Position numbers and translations under genes: made by a program
Part shown: piece after piece, positions 10,273 through 19,943 of the stretch
Position numbering within the stretch: the stretch's first letter is position 1
Layout of the letters: the number at the start of each line of letters is the position of its first letter
The notes under the pieces: generated by a model
What the model was told of the DNA's origin: nothing
The model's database searches: none
What the model saw: the letters and a program-made list of their open reading frames with translations, nothing else
Assembly: GCA_033296885.1 (NCBI GenBank)
Contig: MU863877.1
Span: 248,001 to 312,000, forward strand
Direction of reading: 5' to 3'
DNA from: Triangularia verruculosa
Taxonomy: Eukaryota > Ascomycota > Sordariomycetes > Sordariales > Podosporaceae
Length of the DNA: 64,000 bases

Positions 10273-11190
10273 TCAAGCCATCCCGGCCAACTTGAGAAGC
10301 TGGTTACCAGCCTTGAGGTTAGCACCCTCATAGGCCTTGGAGTCCGGAGGGAACGTGCCGTTGGCCGCCCATAGATCAAGCAGCGGCTGCATTGGCTCCA
10401 GCTCTGCCGGCGTAAGCATCTTCATCTCCATGGCAGCCAACACAAAGTGACTAAAACAGCTGTTGAGTTGCTTCTCGAGATTGAGATGGTAGAAAGGCTC
10501 CACAAAGTGAGCCCAGTAGAGATGGGCGTAGACCCGGAACATCTGGAGGAAGATGGTCTTGCAGATGGTCGAGAATTCCTTGGGGAACCCGCTACGCTTG
10601 CCAATGTAATCGTCCGCTCCGTCGGTCGCCAGGGCCGAGGGGGTGAGTTGGGTGTGATGAGAGAAGGAAACACCAGAGGGATTGGTGGGGAAGACCTTCT
10701 CATCATCGGCCTTGCCAGAGATCCAGCGCTGCATAAGCGTCATGTACTCGTAGGCGGGCAGCTCGATGGGCTCAAAGCGGTTGTTAAGCCAGGTATATGA
10801 GTGGTTGCTGTGGCATCTCGTTAGCTTTCAGTTGAGCTTTCTGAAAGGGGCAATGAAGCATACCCTCCAGCTGACATGCGAGGGCATGTGGTCGGATTGC
10901 AGATGCTCTGGCCGTTCTCCTCCTTCTGGTAGACAATGCTGACAAAGTTCCAGAGGTTACGGTAGTGCTCCACGACTATTAGGGATTGTTAGCCAGGAGA
11001 AGTGCAGAGAGGACAGGAGAGGCTTACCCTGACAAGCAACCCATTCACCCTCTTCGACCGCCTTGGGTCGACGGCTGAGTGTCATGAAGTTGCCCTTCAC
11101 GATGTGCTTCGCATAGGCTGGGTTCAGCCAGAGTGGAAGTGGTTTCGGGAGGTGGTAGGCGGCCAACTCGTCATCTGTGGAACTGGCCAT
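10273..11190 (-). CDS. Mob1/phocein family kinase activator, Mob2-like
   Basis: Mob proteins bind and activate NDR/LATS kinases (Dbf2, Cbk1/COT1) in septation, polarity and ploidy control. Three exons, 11190-11028, 10975-10864 and 10807-10273, with introns of 52 and 56 bp and matching phases, give 269 aa. The Mob fold is clear: WLNPAYAKHIVKGNF, EWVACQVVEHYRNLW, the zinc ligands in CNPTTCPRMSAG and in RVYAHLYWAHF, and LNSCFSHFVLAAMEM. Compared with Mob1 there is an extra segment of about 20-25 residues (HHTQLTPSALATDGADDYIG) between VFPTNP and the FPKEF helix. The N-terminus resembles Mob2 more than Mob1 or phocein; subfamily assignment is tentative. Divergent from POL4. Confidence 0.88.
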
Positions 11191-12025
11191 GTTTGCAGTT
11201 GGTGGTAACGGAGATGCAGGTACTGGTGAGAGCTTTGAAGAGAGATTGCTTGAAGAATGACTTCTATGAGAGAAACCTCCAGGCGAAGACAGCCTGCCGT
11301 CCTCCGAGGTTGGAGATATCGGACTCTTGCTGTTGGGGCTTGGTTTGCTGGAAGCTCCCCTCAGCCGGGCATTTCTGGGATCTGGTTAGCAGCGAGCATT
11401 TGTGTAATCATCGTCGGTGAGACGCGTATATCGACGTGACCAGCCCTAACCGACGTGACTGTTGAGCCACGGAAGGAGCTCGAATCATAGGGTCGCTATG
11501 TGTCTCCGATCATGGGGTGTAAGAGGCAGGAGCGATATGGCTCCAACTGGACAATTACGGAGACCTGTGGTACTTACATTCCGGAAAATAGATTCGACAT
11601 TGTCACGCCGTCTGACTGGTTTAAGTTGTCTTTTTCGGGCACTGAAGAGTCAATATGTTTCCAGAGCTGCCAGACCAGCTAGCCGTCCAAAAATTATAGT
11701 CAAACAGTGTCGTTGGAAGCCAATTGACGTTATCTACAACCGTCACCGAGTCGTCTCTCTAAGTAAATTAAGTCAAAAAGGGGGAGGAACTGGCAGTGCC
11801 TCGACCGCGGGCCAATCTGAAACGTTGAGCCAGAAACGGCGCTAGCATCTGGTGGGACCAATCAGCGTCTTTCTCTCACTTCTTGGCAGGACGGGTACGT
11901 ACTGCCCTCACGTGCTACCGCATGCAGTTCGTGAGCTGCCAAGACGAGCAACAAGACACCCGGGGTGGACTCTGCATCTCATTCGCGTCAAGTCAACAAG
12001 GGAGGATCTAATCGCAAAAGATAAA
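11191..12025. other. Divergent promoter region, Mob gene / POL4
   Basis: Upstream DNA of two divergent genes. Open frames in it are short and unlike known proteins. The POL4 frame is open from 11852 but without an ATG before 12026. Confidence 0.5.
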
Positions 12026-14494
12026 ATGGCCAGCTTGCCTCCTCAAGGCTCTTGGGCCAGCCTTCGTCGCCGAGTTCCAGGTCGACCATTCGACTCTCTC
12101 TTTGACCAGAGCGCTCGAATCATTCCCAGCTCCATGCCTGAGTCGAGTTCCAACCAGAGGAGCCCAATGGATGAGGATCCTCTGCTAGAAGAAAAAGTTG
12201 CCTTCTTTGATCAGCTGGATGCACTTGCTAAGCTGGATGATGAAGACGACCGAATAGGTGCCAAAGAGCAGCAGCACAGAGATAAATGCAAGGCCTTCTT
12301 TCGCCCAGGAACAGTAGCCGCACAAGAAAATCCTGTCTCTTCACCACGGCCTCATCTTCGATTAAGGCGTACAGCTTCGGTGCCAACTCCAACAGCACCC
12401 ACACCAGCCCCAAGAGGATCAGCAGAAATCATCAAGGCAACACCTGATTCTCAAAGCGCCACCGATAACACTCTCACCAGAGCTAGGAGACGACCCCTTA
12501 CAGACAGTGCCACTTCCATAGTGGCCGAAACACCCATTCCAGATTCAGCCCAGCCAAGGGTTCCCACGAGTCTAAGAAGAAGCATGACCATGCCAACTTC
12601 AGCCTCTGCGCCTGGCGGCGCTGAACAGTCCCCATCAGCCAGCACGGCTCTTAGAAAGAGAAAGCGATCAACTTCTGGAAAGGCAATTCCAGAAGCAGCA
12701 CAAATCTTCCGAGGTTTATCTTTCTTCTACATTCCCAACGACAACATTGCACCAGCCAGGAAACTGCGCATCTCCAAGGCCCAAGATTATGGCGCAGAAT
12801 GGGTCAGGAGTCTGCACAGTGCGACACATGTTATTGTTGACAAACATCTGTCATACTCCGACATACAGAAAATACCAGACTTCGGGTTGGCGTCCTCTTT
12901 GGTTATTGTCAACGACGAGTATCCCATTGACAGTATCTCGTTTCGCACCCTCCTGAACCCCGACCAGCGTCGACATCGGGTTTCCGGGCTACCATCCTCG
13001 ACTCTCGAGTCCACCATCATCACAGTTCCATCCCAGGAATCTGAGCCATCTCTGCAGATCAAGGAACCAAGGGCTATCAGGAGACAGGATACGGCTGGCT
13101 CAGAAGAAACACCACGCCAGGAGGATAGCTCACTCGAGAGTTCTCGGCGAACTAGATCTAAACGTGTTCCTTCCCTTGGCATCGAAATCCAATCATCCAT
13201 CCCACCTCCCCCGTCAGCTTCGACAGACAGCCCCAAAGATGAACTGTCGTGTTACATCGAACTCCTTCAGCAGTACAAGGGCCTGCCGTTGGATAACGAA
13301 GACGAAGACGATCATCTCCAATCAACTAAGGACGCCCAGGAAGACTCTGACCCTGAGTCAGCCTCAGAGGACGACCGCGCTCGCAAGAAGCCAGCCACCC
13401 GCTCCCGCACCTCCCTTCGAAAATCCATTCCGTTTGAAGGTCGCTTCGCCTGCAACCGCGGCGGCACCAAAGACAACCCTTCCTCTTCTTCAGCCTCCAA
13501 TCCCAATGCCAGAACAATCGAAGTCCTCCAATCCATGTGCGACTACTACACCAAAATCAACGACCACTGGCGCATCACAGCCTACCGCAAGGCCATCACC
13601 ACCCTCCGGCAACAAACCACAAAGAAGATCACCACGGCAGAGGAAGCCTACACCCTCCCCAACATCGGTCACCGAATTGCGGACAAGATTGAAGAAATTT
13701 GCAATACCAACACCCTTCGCCGATTGAACTACGCCAACCAGGAACCGATGGACAAAGTCTTGGATCTTTTCCTCAAGATTCACGACGTTGGGCTGGCGAG
13801 GGCGAATAAATGGATATCTCAAGGCTACCGCACCCTCGACGACCTCGTCAAAAAAGCCGACCTCACCTCCAACCAAAAAATCTCCATCGAGCACTACACC
13901 GACCTCACCTCGCGCATCCCCCGGGCAGAAGTAGCTCAACTAGCCGCATTCGTCCAGCGCGAAGCCTTTTTACTCGATCCCGACGTGGAACTTGTCGTCG
14001 GCGGCAGCTACCGCCGGGGAGCTGATTCTTCAGGTGATGTCGATTTTATCATCACCAAGCGGGGCACTAGCTCGTCCTCCCAGCTCATCCCGTTCATGAA
14101 CTCGCTTATTTCTGTGTTGTACGAAAAGGGTTTTTTGACAGCGACGCTTTCGCAATCTAGAAGGGAGTCGGAGGGGAGCAAGTTTTTGGGGTGTTGTAGG
14201 TTGCCGCCGGGGGGGAGGTGGAGGAGGATTGATTTGTTGCTGGTGCCGGAGACGGAGTACGGGGCGGCGTTGATTTATTTCACGGGGAATGATATTTTTA
14301 ATAGGAGTTTGAGGTTGCTGGCGGGGAAGAAGGGGATGAGGCTGAATCAGAGGGGGTTGTTTGGGGGTGTGATGAGGGGGAAGGGGAGGGTGAAGGTTAC
14401 GGCGGAGGGGGAGTTGGTGGAGGGGGGGAGTGAGAGGAGGATTTTTGAGGTGCTGGGGGTTAGGTGGAGGGCGCCGGAGGAGAGGTGGTGTTGA
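12026..14494 (+). CDS. POL4: DNA polymerase X family (Pol4 / lambda-mu-like) with BRCT domain
   Basis: Gap-filling polymerase of non-homologous end joining and base excision repair. Single exon, 822 aa from the ATG at 12026. The frame extends 58 codons further upstream, but only from a GTG. A disordered Ser/Thr/Pro-rich N-terminus precedes a BRCT domain (about 227-320, FRGLSFFYIP...WVRSLHSATHVIV). A long acidic linker follows, then the Pol X core (about 490-822): 8-kDa HhH region (YTLPNIGHRIADKIEEI), second HhH (KIHDVGLARANKWISQG), and the palm GGSYRRGADSSGDVDFII with catalytic Asp671 and Asp673 and the third Asp736 in RRIDLLLVPE. A thumb follows, with YFTGNDIFNRSLRLLA. It is larger than yeast Pol4. 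The last 400 bp switch to G-rich codons. Confidence 0.93.
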   Translation: MASLPPQGSWASLRRRVPGRPFDSLFDQSARIIPSSMPESSSNQRSPMDEDPLLEEKVAFFDQLDALAKLDDEDDRIGAKEQQHRDKCKAFFRPGTVAAQENPVSSPRPHLRLRRTASVPTPTAPTPAPRGSAEIIKATPDSQSATDNTLTRARRRPLTDSATSIVAETPIPDSAQPRVPTSLRRSMTMPTSASAPGGAEQSPSASTALRKRKRSTSGKAIPEAAQIFRGLSFFYIPNDNIAPARKLRISKAQDYGAEWVRSLHSATHVIVDKHLSYSDIQKIPDFGLASSLVIVNDEYPIDSISFRTLLNPDQRRHRVSGLPSSTLESTIITVPSQESEPSLQIKEPRAIRRQDTAGSEETPRQEDSSLESSRRTRSKRVPSLGIEIQSSIPPPPSASTDSPKDELSCYIELLQQYKGLPLDNEDEDDHLQSTKDAQEDSDPESASEDDRARKKPATRSRTSLRKSIPFEGRFACNRGGTKDNPSSSSASNPNARTIEVLQSMCDYYTKINDHWRITAYRKAITTLRQQTTKKITTAEEAYTLPNIGHRIADKIEEICNTNTLRRLNYANQEPMDKVLDLFLKIHDVGLARANKWISQGYRTLDDLVKKADLTSNQKISIEHYTDLTSRIPRAEVAQLAAFVQREAFLLDPDVELVVGGSYRRGADSSGDVDFIITKRGTSSSSQLIPFMNSLISVLYEKGFLTATLSQSRRESEGSKFLGCCRLPPGGRWRRIDLLLVPETEYGAALIYFTGNDIFNRSLRLLAGKKGMRLNQRGLFGGVMRGKGRVKVTAEGELVEGGSERRIFEVLGVRWRAPEERWC

Positions 14495-15949
14495 GGGTTT
14501 GAGGGGAGGTGATGGTTGATGGATGGTGTGGTGTTTGGATAGGTTTTGTGTATTGATGAGAAAGGGGTGTCTTAAAAGTTAAGGAGGGGAGTTGTGGGTT
14601 ATAAGAGATGGTATATGATTATGAATGCGTTGATGGTCAGAAACTATAATATTGATACATTGGCAAGGGCAGTATATTCTTCCCATCTCGGTGTGGCGAG
14701 GGATACAGTCATGTGCATGGTGTTTTTTTTTTTTTTTCGGCTATTAAATCTACCAATATGCGGACGGCAGCGGGAGAGGTTTTTGTGAAAACTCTAATCT
14801 TAAAGCTCATAGCAGTCGAGGAGAAACAGCCACTGCTGTGGTCCCCAGCCCGACGGAGCGCTCGATGGCGACGGCGACAACCAGAAGCAATATTCAAGTC
14901 AAATGTCTTGCTTTCAACCTCCGTTTGGCTCGGACTTGAGATCCTTTGACCTTGACCCTGACCTTCAACCTTGGTTTAGGTCTGGACTAATCTTTCTCCA
15001 AACTGTTATCTCCAAACACGAAGATGTTGGTCACATAGAATGCTTCACTTACAATGTATTTCCCCCCTGTTGATCAACGTAAGTGAGATGATATGATAGG
15101 ATATGAGGCATAAATCCTTTCATCAATCTGGGCACCTACTGATAATCCAGGTAGGGTATAATTGAGATGTGTGAGAGGACTATGGACCCCCCACACCTTG
15201 CTCATCCGGCACACATGGTTCGTAACTTTGTTCCTGGCACGCATGAGACTTTGCATGCTCGGGATTCGTTGGATTGGCGCTACTCCCAGGGTGGTGAAGC
15301 TGACGACGAGCTGGGGGAGATCAGGGTCTTTTGAGGGGTAGCTACCTAGGAAGGGGGTGGTGATCATTGGGGTTGAGTGAGTGATGATGCCCCTGCGTCC
15401 AAAATATAATGAATGAAACTTGGCGTGTCAGAGTGAGTGGCTTGGTGGCTTGCAGGTTGTGGTGTTTTCTGGGGGTGGGTAACACCGTCCTTCCACCGCA
15501 GTGGACGCCTCTGCTGGGCACCTTGGAGGAGGTGATGTAGCGGAAAGGGTATAGCAGTATGTAGGTAAGCCTGTGTAATGGTGTGTTGGTGATGGGGAGG
15601 CAGTGAGACCCGCTTTGAGTGAGAGGAGGTTTATCCTGGAACATGTTCCTGAGGGTAGCGTCACAACAAATCCGTCTGGGCGGGACGGGACGTTGTTATC
15701 AGGTGTTCATGCAGGGATAACATCCTTGAAGATGACTGCCCTCTTTCTGGGTGTTTGCCGTGTTTCGCTTGAAGAGCTTTACAAGTAGATGAGTAAGATG
15801 GAAACTCGGTGCTGAAGCGTCGTGTTACTTCTGTGCCGCTTGTTCTTTGACAGACGTTGGACTTTCCACTTACAGAAAGGCAGAACGCGCCCCCACGGGT
15901 CTTGGGTGCCACACAATTGGGTTTGTCGGGCCAATCAGAGAACAGGAGG

Positions 15950-15955
15950 CTTATC
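15950..15955 (-). promoter_or_regulatory. GATA-factor site (CTTATC)
   Basis: The reverse complement reads GATAAG, the preferred core of NIT2/AreA-type nitrogen regulators. It lies about 880 bp upstream of the ammonium transporter ATG. A single 6-mer is weak evidence alone. Confidence 0.35.
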
Positions 15956-16459
15956 TTTACACCAAGCTTTTAGCACGTCTCAGCGAATCGAGTTATCTTC
16001 CATTGAACGTCACTTGTACCGAGTACACAGCAACGACTTTTTGCTTTTTTTGCTTCACAATGGGACAAACGCCCCGATCTCCTGGAACCCGAAGCGGATG
16101 CCTTCTCCTCGGAACCATTGGCAGCTGACAAGCAGAGACATGCCTCTCCTTCTCGTTGACGAAGAATTGGGAAAAGAAGGAGGGTGACATGTTGGTCTCT
16201 ATCTTCGGCCCCTTCAAATTTCCAGAGCAGCATTGCAGACTTGGCTCTGCCCGGAGGCTACTGGTCAAGATGTCTTGTGCGACCCATCTCAGGCCATGGA
16301 TCTTCAAGGCCCCCAAGAAGAGATTGTGCTTATGCCTCGGAGCGGAGGAGGCTCGCGGGAACCAAGTGGGAACCCAAGGAACACTGGGGATGCTTCTCCC
16401 ACTCTCTCGCAAGAGCTTCTCTTCCCATGCAGTAGCTCACCCGTGTGGCTTGTCTCTTC

Positions 16460-16465
16460 GATAAG
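16460..16465 (+). promoter_or_regulatory. GATA-factor site (GATAAG)
   Basis: GATAAG 368 bp upstream of the ammonium transporter start, a plausible position for NIT2/AreA control of a high-affinity ammonium permease. Confidence 0.4.
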
Positions 16466-16833
16466 ACACAGACACCCTGTCGGTGTCGGTGCTGATTGGC
16501 CCCCCCCCGCGAATTGCTTCTTTCCAGAAACAGTGCCAGGGCTTCTGCGAGGCATTGCTAGCCTGCTGCCGCTCATCACTTTCTTCTTGTCTGATCAAGT
16601 TTTTTTTCTTGCCTCCAGGCATACTATTACTTACTTGCTGGGTGCGGAAGAGATTCCCTCATGTCCCTTCGTTCTCTTGTCTCTCATTTATACACTACTC
16701 AACCCGACACATCCGACGATATACTATACAGACGAACAGTTACATACTTTACTCTAATTGACATTATTACCATATACACAACTGAAGACAACACCATAGC
16801 CTCCTGGACGGCCAAGTCCATCAAGCCACCAGA

Positions 16834-18471
16834 ATGGCCTCCAACACACCAACTCAAGACCTCTCCAACCTACCATACATTCCACTCAAACCATTCACAG
16901 GGACAGATCCGGCAGGAGGCGATGCGCTTCTCGAAGACCTTAACGTATGGTACCAAGCGGGCGACATCTCCTTCATGATCATGTCGACAGCCTTCGTCCT
17001 GCTCATGATCCCAGGAGTCGGCTTCTTCTACTCTGGCCTCGCCCGCCGAAAGTCCGCCCTCTCGCTGATCTGGCTCTCCGTCATGGCCGCAGCCGTCTCA
17101 ACATTCCAGTGGTTCTTCTGGGGCTACTCCCTCACCTTCTCCCACTCGGCCGGCCCCTTCATCGGCGACCTCTCCAACTTTGGCTTCCGAAACGTCCTCG
17201 CTCACCCCTCCGTTGCCTCGAACCGTATCCCCGATTTGCTATTCGCCGTCTACCAAGGCATGTTCTCTGCCGTCACCATTGCGCTTGCTACCGGAGCGGT
17301 GGCCGAGCGCGGGAGGATGCTTCCCTGCGTTATTTTCATGTTTTTGTGGCTGACGGTCGTGTATGATGCTATTGCCTGCTGGACGTGGAATCCATCTGGA
17401 TGGTCCAACAGGATGGGAGGGTTGGACTTTGCGGGGGGTACTCCGGTGCATATCGCTTCTGGGGCGGCGGCGTTGGCGTATAGTATGATGCTTGGGAAGA
17501 GACGGGGGCATGGCACGCACGAGTTGAACTACCGGCCGCATAATGTTACGCATATTGTTATTGGAACGATCTTTTTGTGGGTTGGATGGTTCGGGTTCAA
17601 CGCGGGTTCTGCGCTGGCGGCGAATATGAGGGCTGTTCTGGCGGCGGTGGTGACGAACCTGAGCGCTTGCGTGGGCGGGATTACGTGGTGCGTGTTGGAT
17701 TACAGGCTGGAGAGGAAGTGGTCGACGGTTGGGTTTTGCTCGGGGGTTGTGGCAGGGTTGGTGGCTATTACTCCTGGCTCTGGTATGTCTTTTTTCTCTC
17801 TTTACTTGCGATGGAAATACTGACGAAGAAGAAAAGGTTACGTCCCAGTCTGGGCCGCCGTCCCCTGCGGTGTCATGGGCGCTTCCTTCGCCAACTACGC
17901 CACCAAGCTGAAATTCCTCCTCCGCATCGACGACGCCCTCGACATCTTCGCCGTCCACGGCATCGGCGGCCTCGTGGGGAACATCTGCACTGCGCTTTTC
18001 GCAACCAACTCCATCACCCGTCTCGACGGCGTCTCCTCCATCAAAGGCGGCTGGCTCGATCACAATTGGATTCAACTCCCCATCCAGCTGGCCGATTCTT
18101 TTGCTGGCGGCGCGTATTCGTTTGTTCTTACCTGCGCTATCCTGTTTATCTTGAACCTCATCCCAGGGTTGCATCTGAGGGCAAGTGAAGAGAGTGAGAT
18201 ATTGGGTATTGACGACGCGGAGATTGGTGAGTTTGCGTATGACTACGTGGAGCTGACGAGGGAGGTGCTGAATGATGTGGAGGGGGACAATATGAGCGTG
18301 TATAGTGCTGAGCAGCGGCAGCAGCCGGTGGTGCATCAAGGGGGACAGGGGGGGTATGGGGTTGCGATCGAGGGGGGGATACATGGGAGGGAGAAGATTG
18401 TGAATATGGGCGTGCCGTTGGCGAATCATCGGATGTATGGGCAGGGGTCGGCTGATCTTCATGCTCAGTAG
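16834..18471 (+). CDS. Ammonium transporter, Mep2-like (Amt/Mep/Rh family)
   Basis: High-affinity ammonium permease of the plasma membrane, 527 aa, about 11 membrane segments. Exons 16834-17782 and 17837-18471 flank a 54-bp intron (GTATGT...GAAAAG). Family signatures: MIPGVGFFYSGLARRKSAL, QWFFWGYSL, the Amt signature DFAGGTPVHIASGAAAL with pore His206, GWFGFNAGSAL, and the second pore His357 in FAVHGIGG. The first pore position is His, as in Mep2 and bacterial AmtB, rather than the Glu of Mep1/Mep3-type permeases. A hydrophilic C-terminal tail of about 120 residues is the place of regulatory phosphorylation in Mep2. The coding strand alternates C-rich and G-rich blocks in both exons. Confidence 0.96.
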
Positions 18472-19943
18472 TTTTGAGTGTGGGATGATTTCATTTTGTA
18501 TCTATGTAAGTTGTGGGGAGTGGAGCGTTTGTTTACCTTGTTACGATCTAGACGGATTTGTTTGGATATTTTCTATGTTTATGTGTACATCATCTTTCGG
18601 TAGGGAGGCCGGAGTTGGGGGTATATCACTGCTTGGGAATGAGGAAACAGCAGCCGACACTTGTGTCTGTTGGAAGGGCTCAGAGATGGAGAGATGGATT
18701 ACGATGGATGGACAGGATCAAATGTATCATTTCAACAACCAGCCTCGGGGATCGTTTGGAAACAAATTAAAACCACAATAACTGGAATCAATATCACAAT
18801 ATCATCTTCATTTTATTGCCATCTAAGCGGCCGCTTCTTTTGCGAACAGACCTGCACACAGTCATCAAAGGACAGTTATTACGCTTCTGTTTTCTAAAAC
18901 TCAGTCAAGATAATAAACCTGTGGGTTGGTCAGCCCTCATCCGGACATCACCGCTACCGCGCTGCCCTCACCCTGTTAAGCACCTCACACATTGAACTCT
19001 CCAGGGGAAAAAACTGACCAACCCACTTGAAAGGTCGTCTACACTCATTCGAGGTCAAGAAGTCCTAAAAGTGAAAGCAACAAAAGTTGGAACGGATTTA
19101 CTAGAAGTCCAAGGTTGTAGCGATAACCTCTGATCAACCCGGGTGTTGGGTCACAGCTCATGCTTTATACCCATCCTCCGCCTTTGTCCCTAACCTGTCA
19201 CTAAAGATTCTGTCTCCGGTCCCATTCACCCCTCCCCCCTCCCCCGCCCCTTCTCTCCATGCCGTTTTCATGGCCGAATACCTAGGTAGGTACCCCATAA
19301 TGAGAAAAGGAGTTACCTACTTTCATGCTTTCCCACTATAAACTCCCGTTCTTATCAACCCGCACCTGGCCCTGGGTAAATTGGGTGTTGTTCGTACCTA
19401 GGTAAGCAACCTCACATTCACACACTACCTTGAACATTAAAGATTAGAAAGCGCTGCTTACTTAGCACAATCGAGACACCCCAAAGATACCTATTTCACT
19501 CACCAAGTATCAAAAGATCATTTCGATGCCTTGAAAGATACACAAGACTACGCCTACTAACTATCCTTTGTATACCCCTAGGTGTTTTACTTAACAAACT
19601 CCTTGTTTTTGTAAACGCTTAATAGCTAATCATTCAAATCTCTAGAAACGCAGTTCAGTATCTTCTAAAGTATACACAATGATAATGTACTTCACCACAT
19701 CAAAAACATGACAAACATCACACCTGAATCAATATATGCAATACTACCTCTATCAATACATTTCTTAGCCCCCTCTCTTCGCATAAACCAAGAAAAAAAA
19801 AACTCATCTGTCGGGTATCCCCCCCCACCATAAAATCCATCCGTTTAATCCCTATTTATATCCCAACCCCCATCCCATTTACCCGTCAGGCACACAAAAA
19901 TGCTCATTACAATAAAATACTCGCTTTCTTTACCCCATCCCCC
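18472..19943. other. Intergenic, 3' sides of the ammonium transporter and VRL1-like genes
   Basis: 1.5 kb between two convergent genes. AT-richer than its surroundings, with two ACCTAGGTA palindromic motifs (19280-19295 and about 19395-19405), another CCTAGG near 19578, and C-rich runs close to the VRL1-like stop. No tRNA-like B box or coding region was found. Confidence 0.55.

Larger units (their letters stand above)
14495..16833. other. Long intergenic region upstream of the ammonium transporter
   Basis: 2.3 kb with no supportable gene. It holds a T16 run (near 14721), one ACCTAGG palindrome core (near 15343) and the GATA sites listed separately. Several open frames of 80-174 codons on both strands (for example 16233-16757) have no recognisable content. 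The length fits an extended nitrogen-regulated promoter and leader. Confidence 0.5.

Noticed and set aside
9567..10295. 242-codon plus-strand ORF
   Set aside because: Crosses RMT1 first exons and introns antisense; no recognisable content.
16233..16757. 174-codon plus-strand ORF ahead of the ammonium transporter
   Set aside because: No conserved content; probably chance, at most an upstream leader frame.
17239..18462. 407-codon minus-strand ORF
   Set aside because: Antisense to the ammonium transporter, runs through its intron.
18472..19943. tRNA, 5S rRNA or transposon remnants
   Set aside because: Scanned for B-box-like GGTTCGA sequences, inverted repeats and transposase-like frames; none convincing here or elsewhere in the window.
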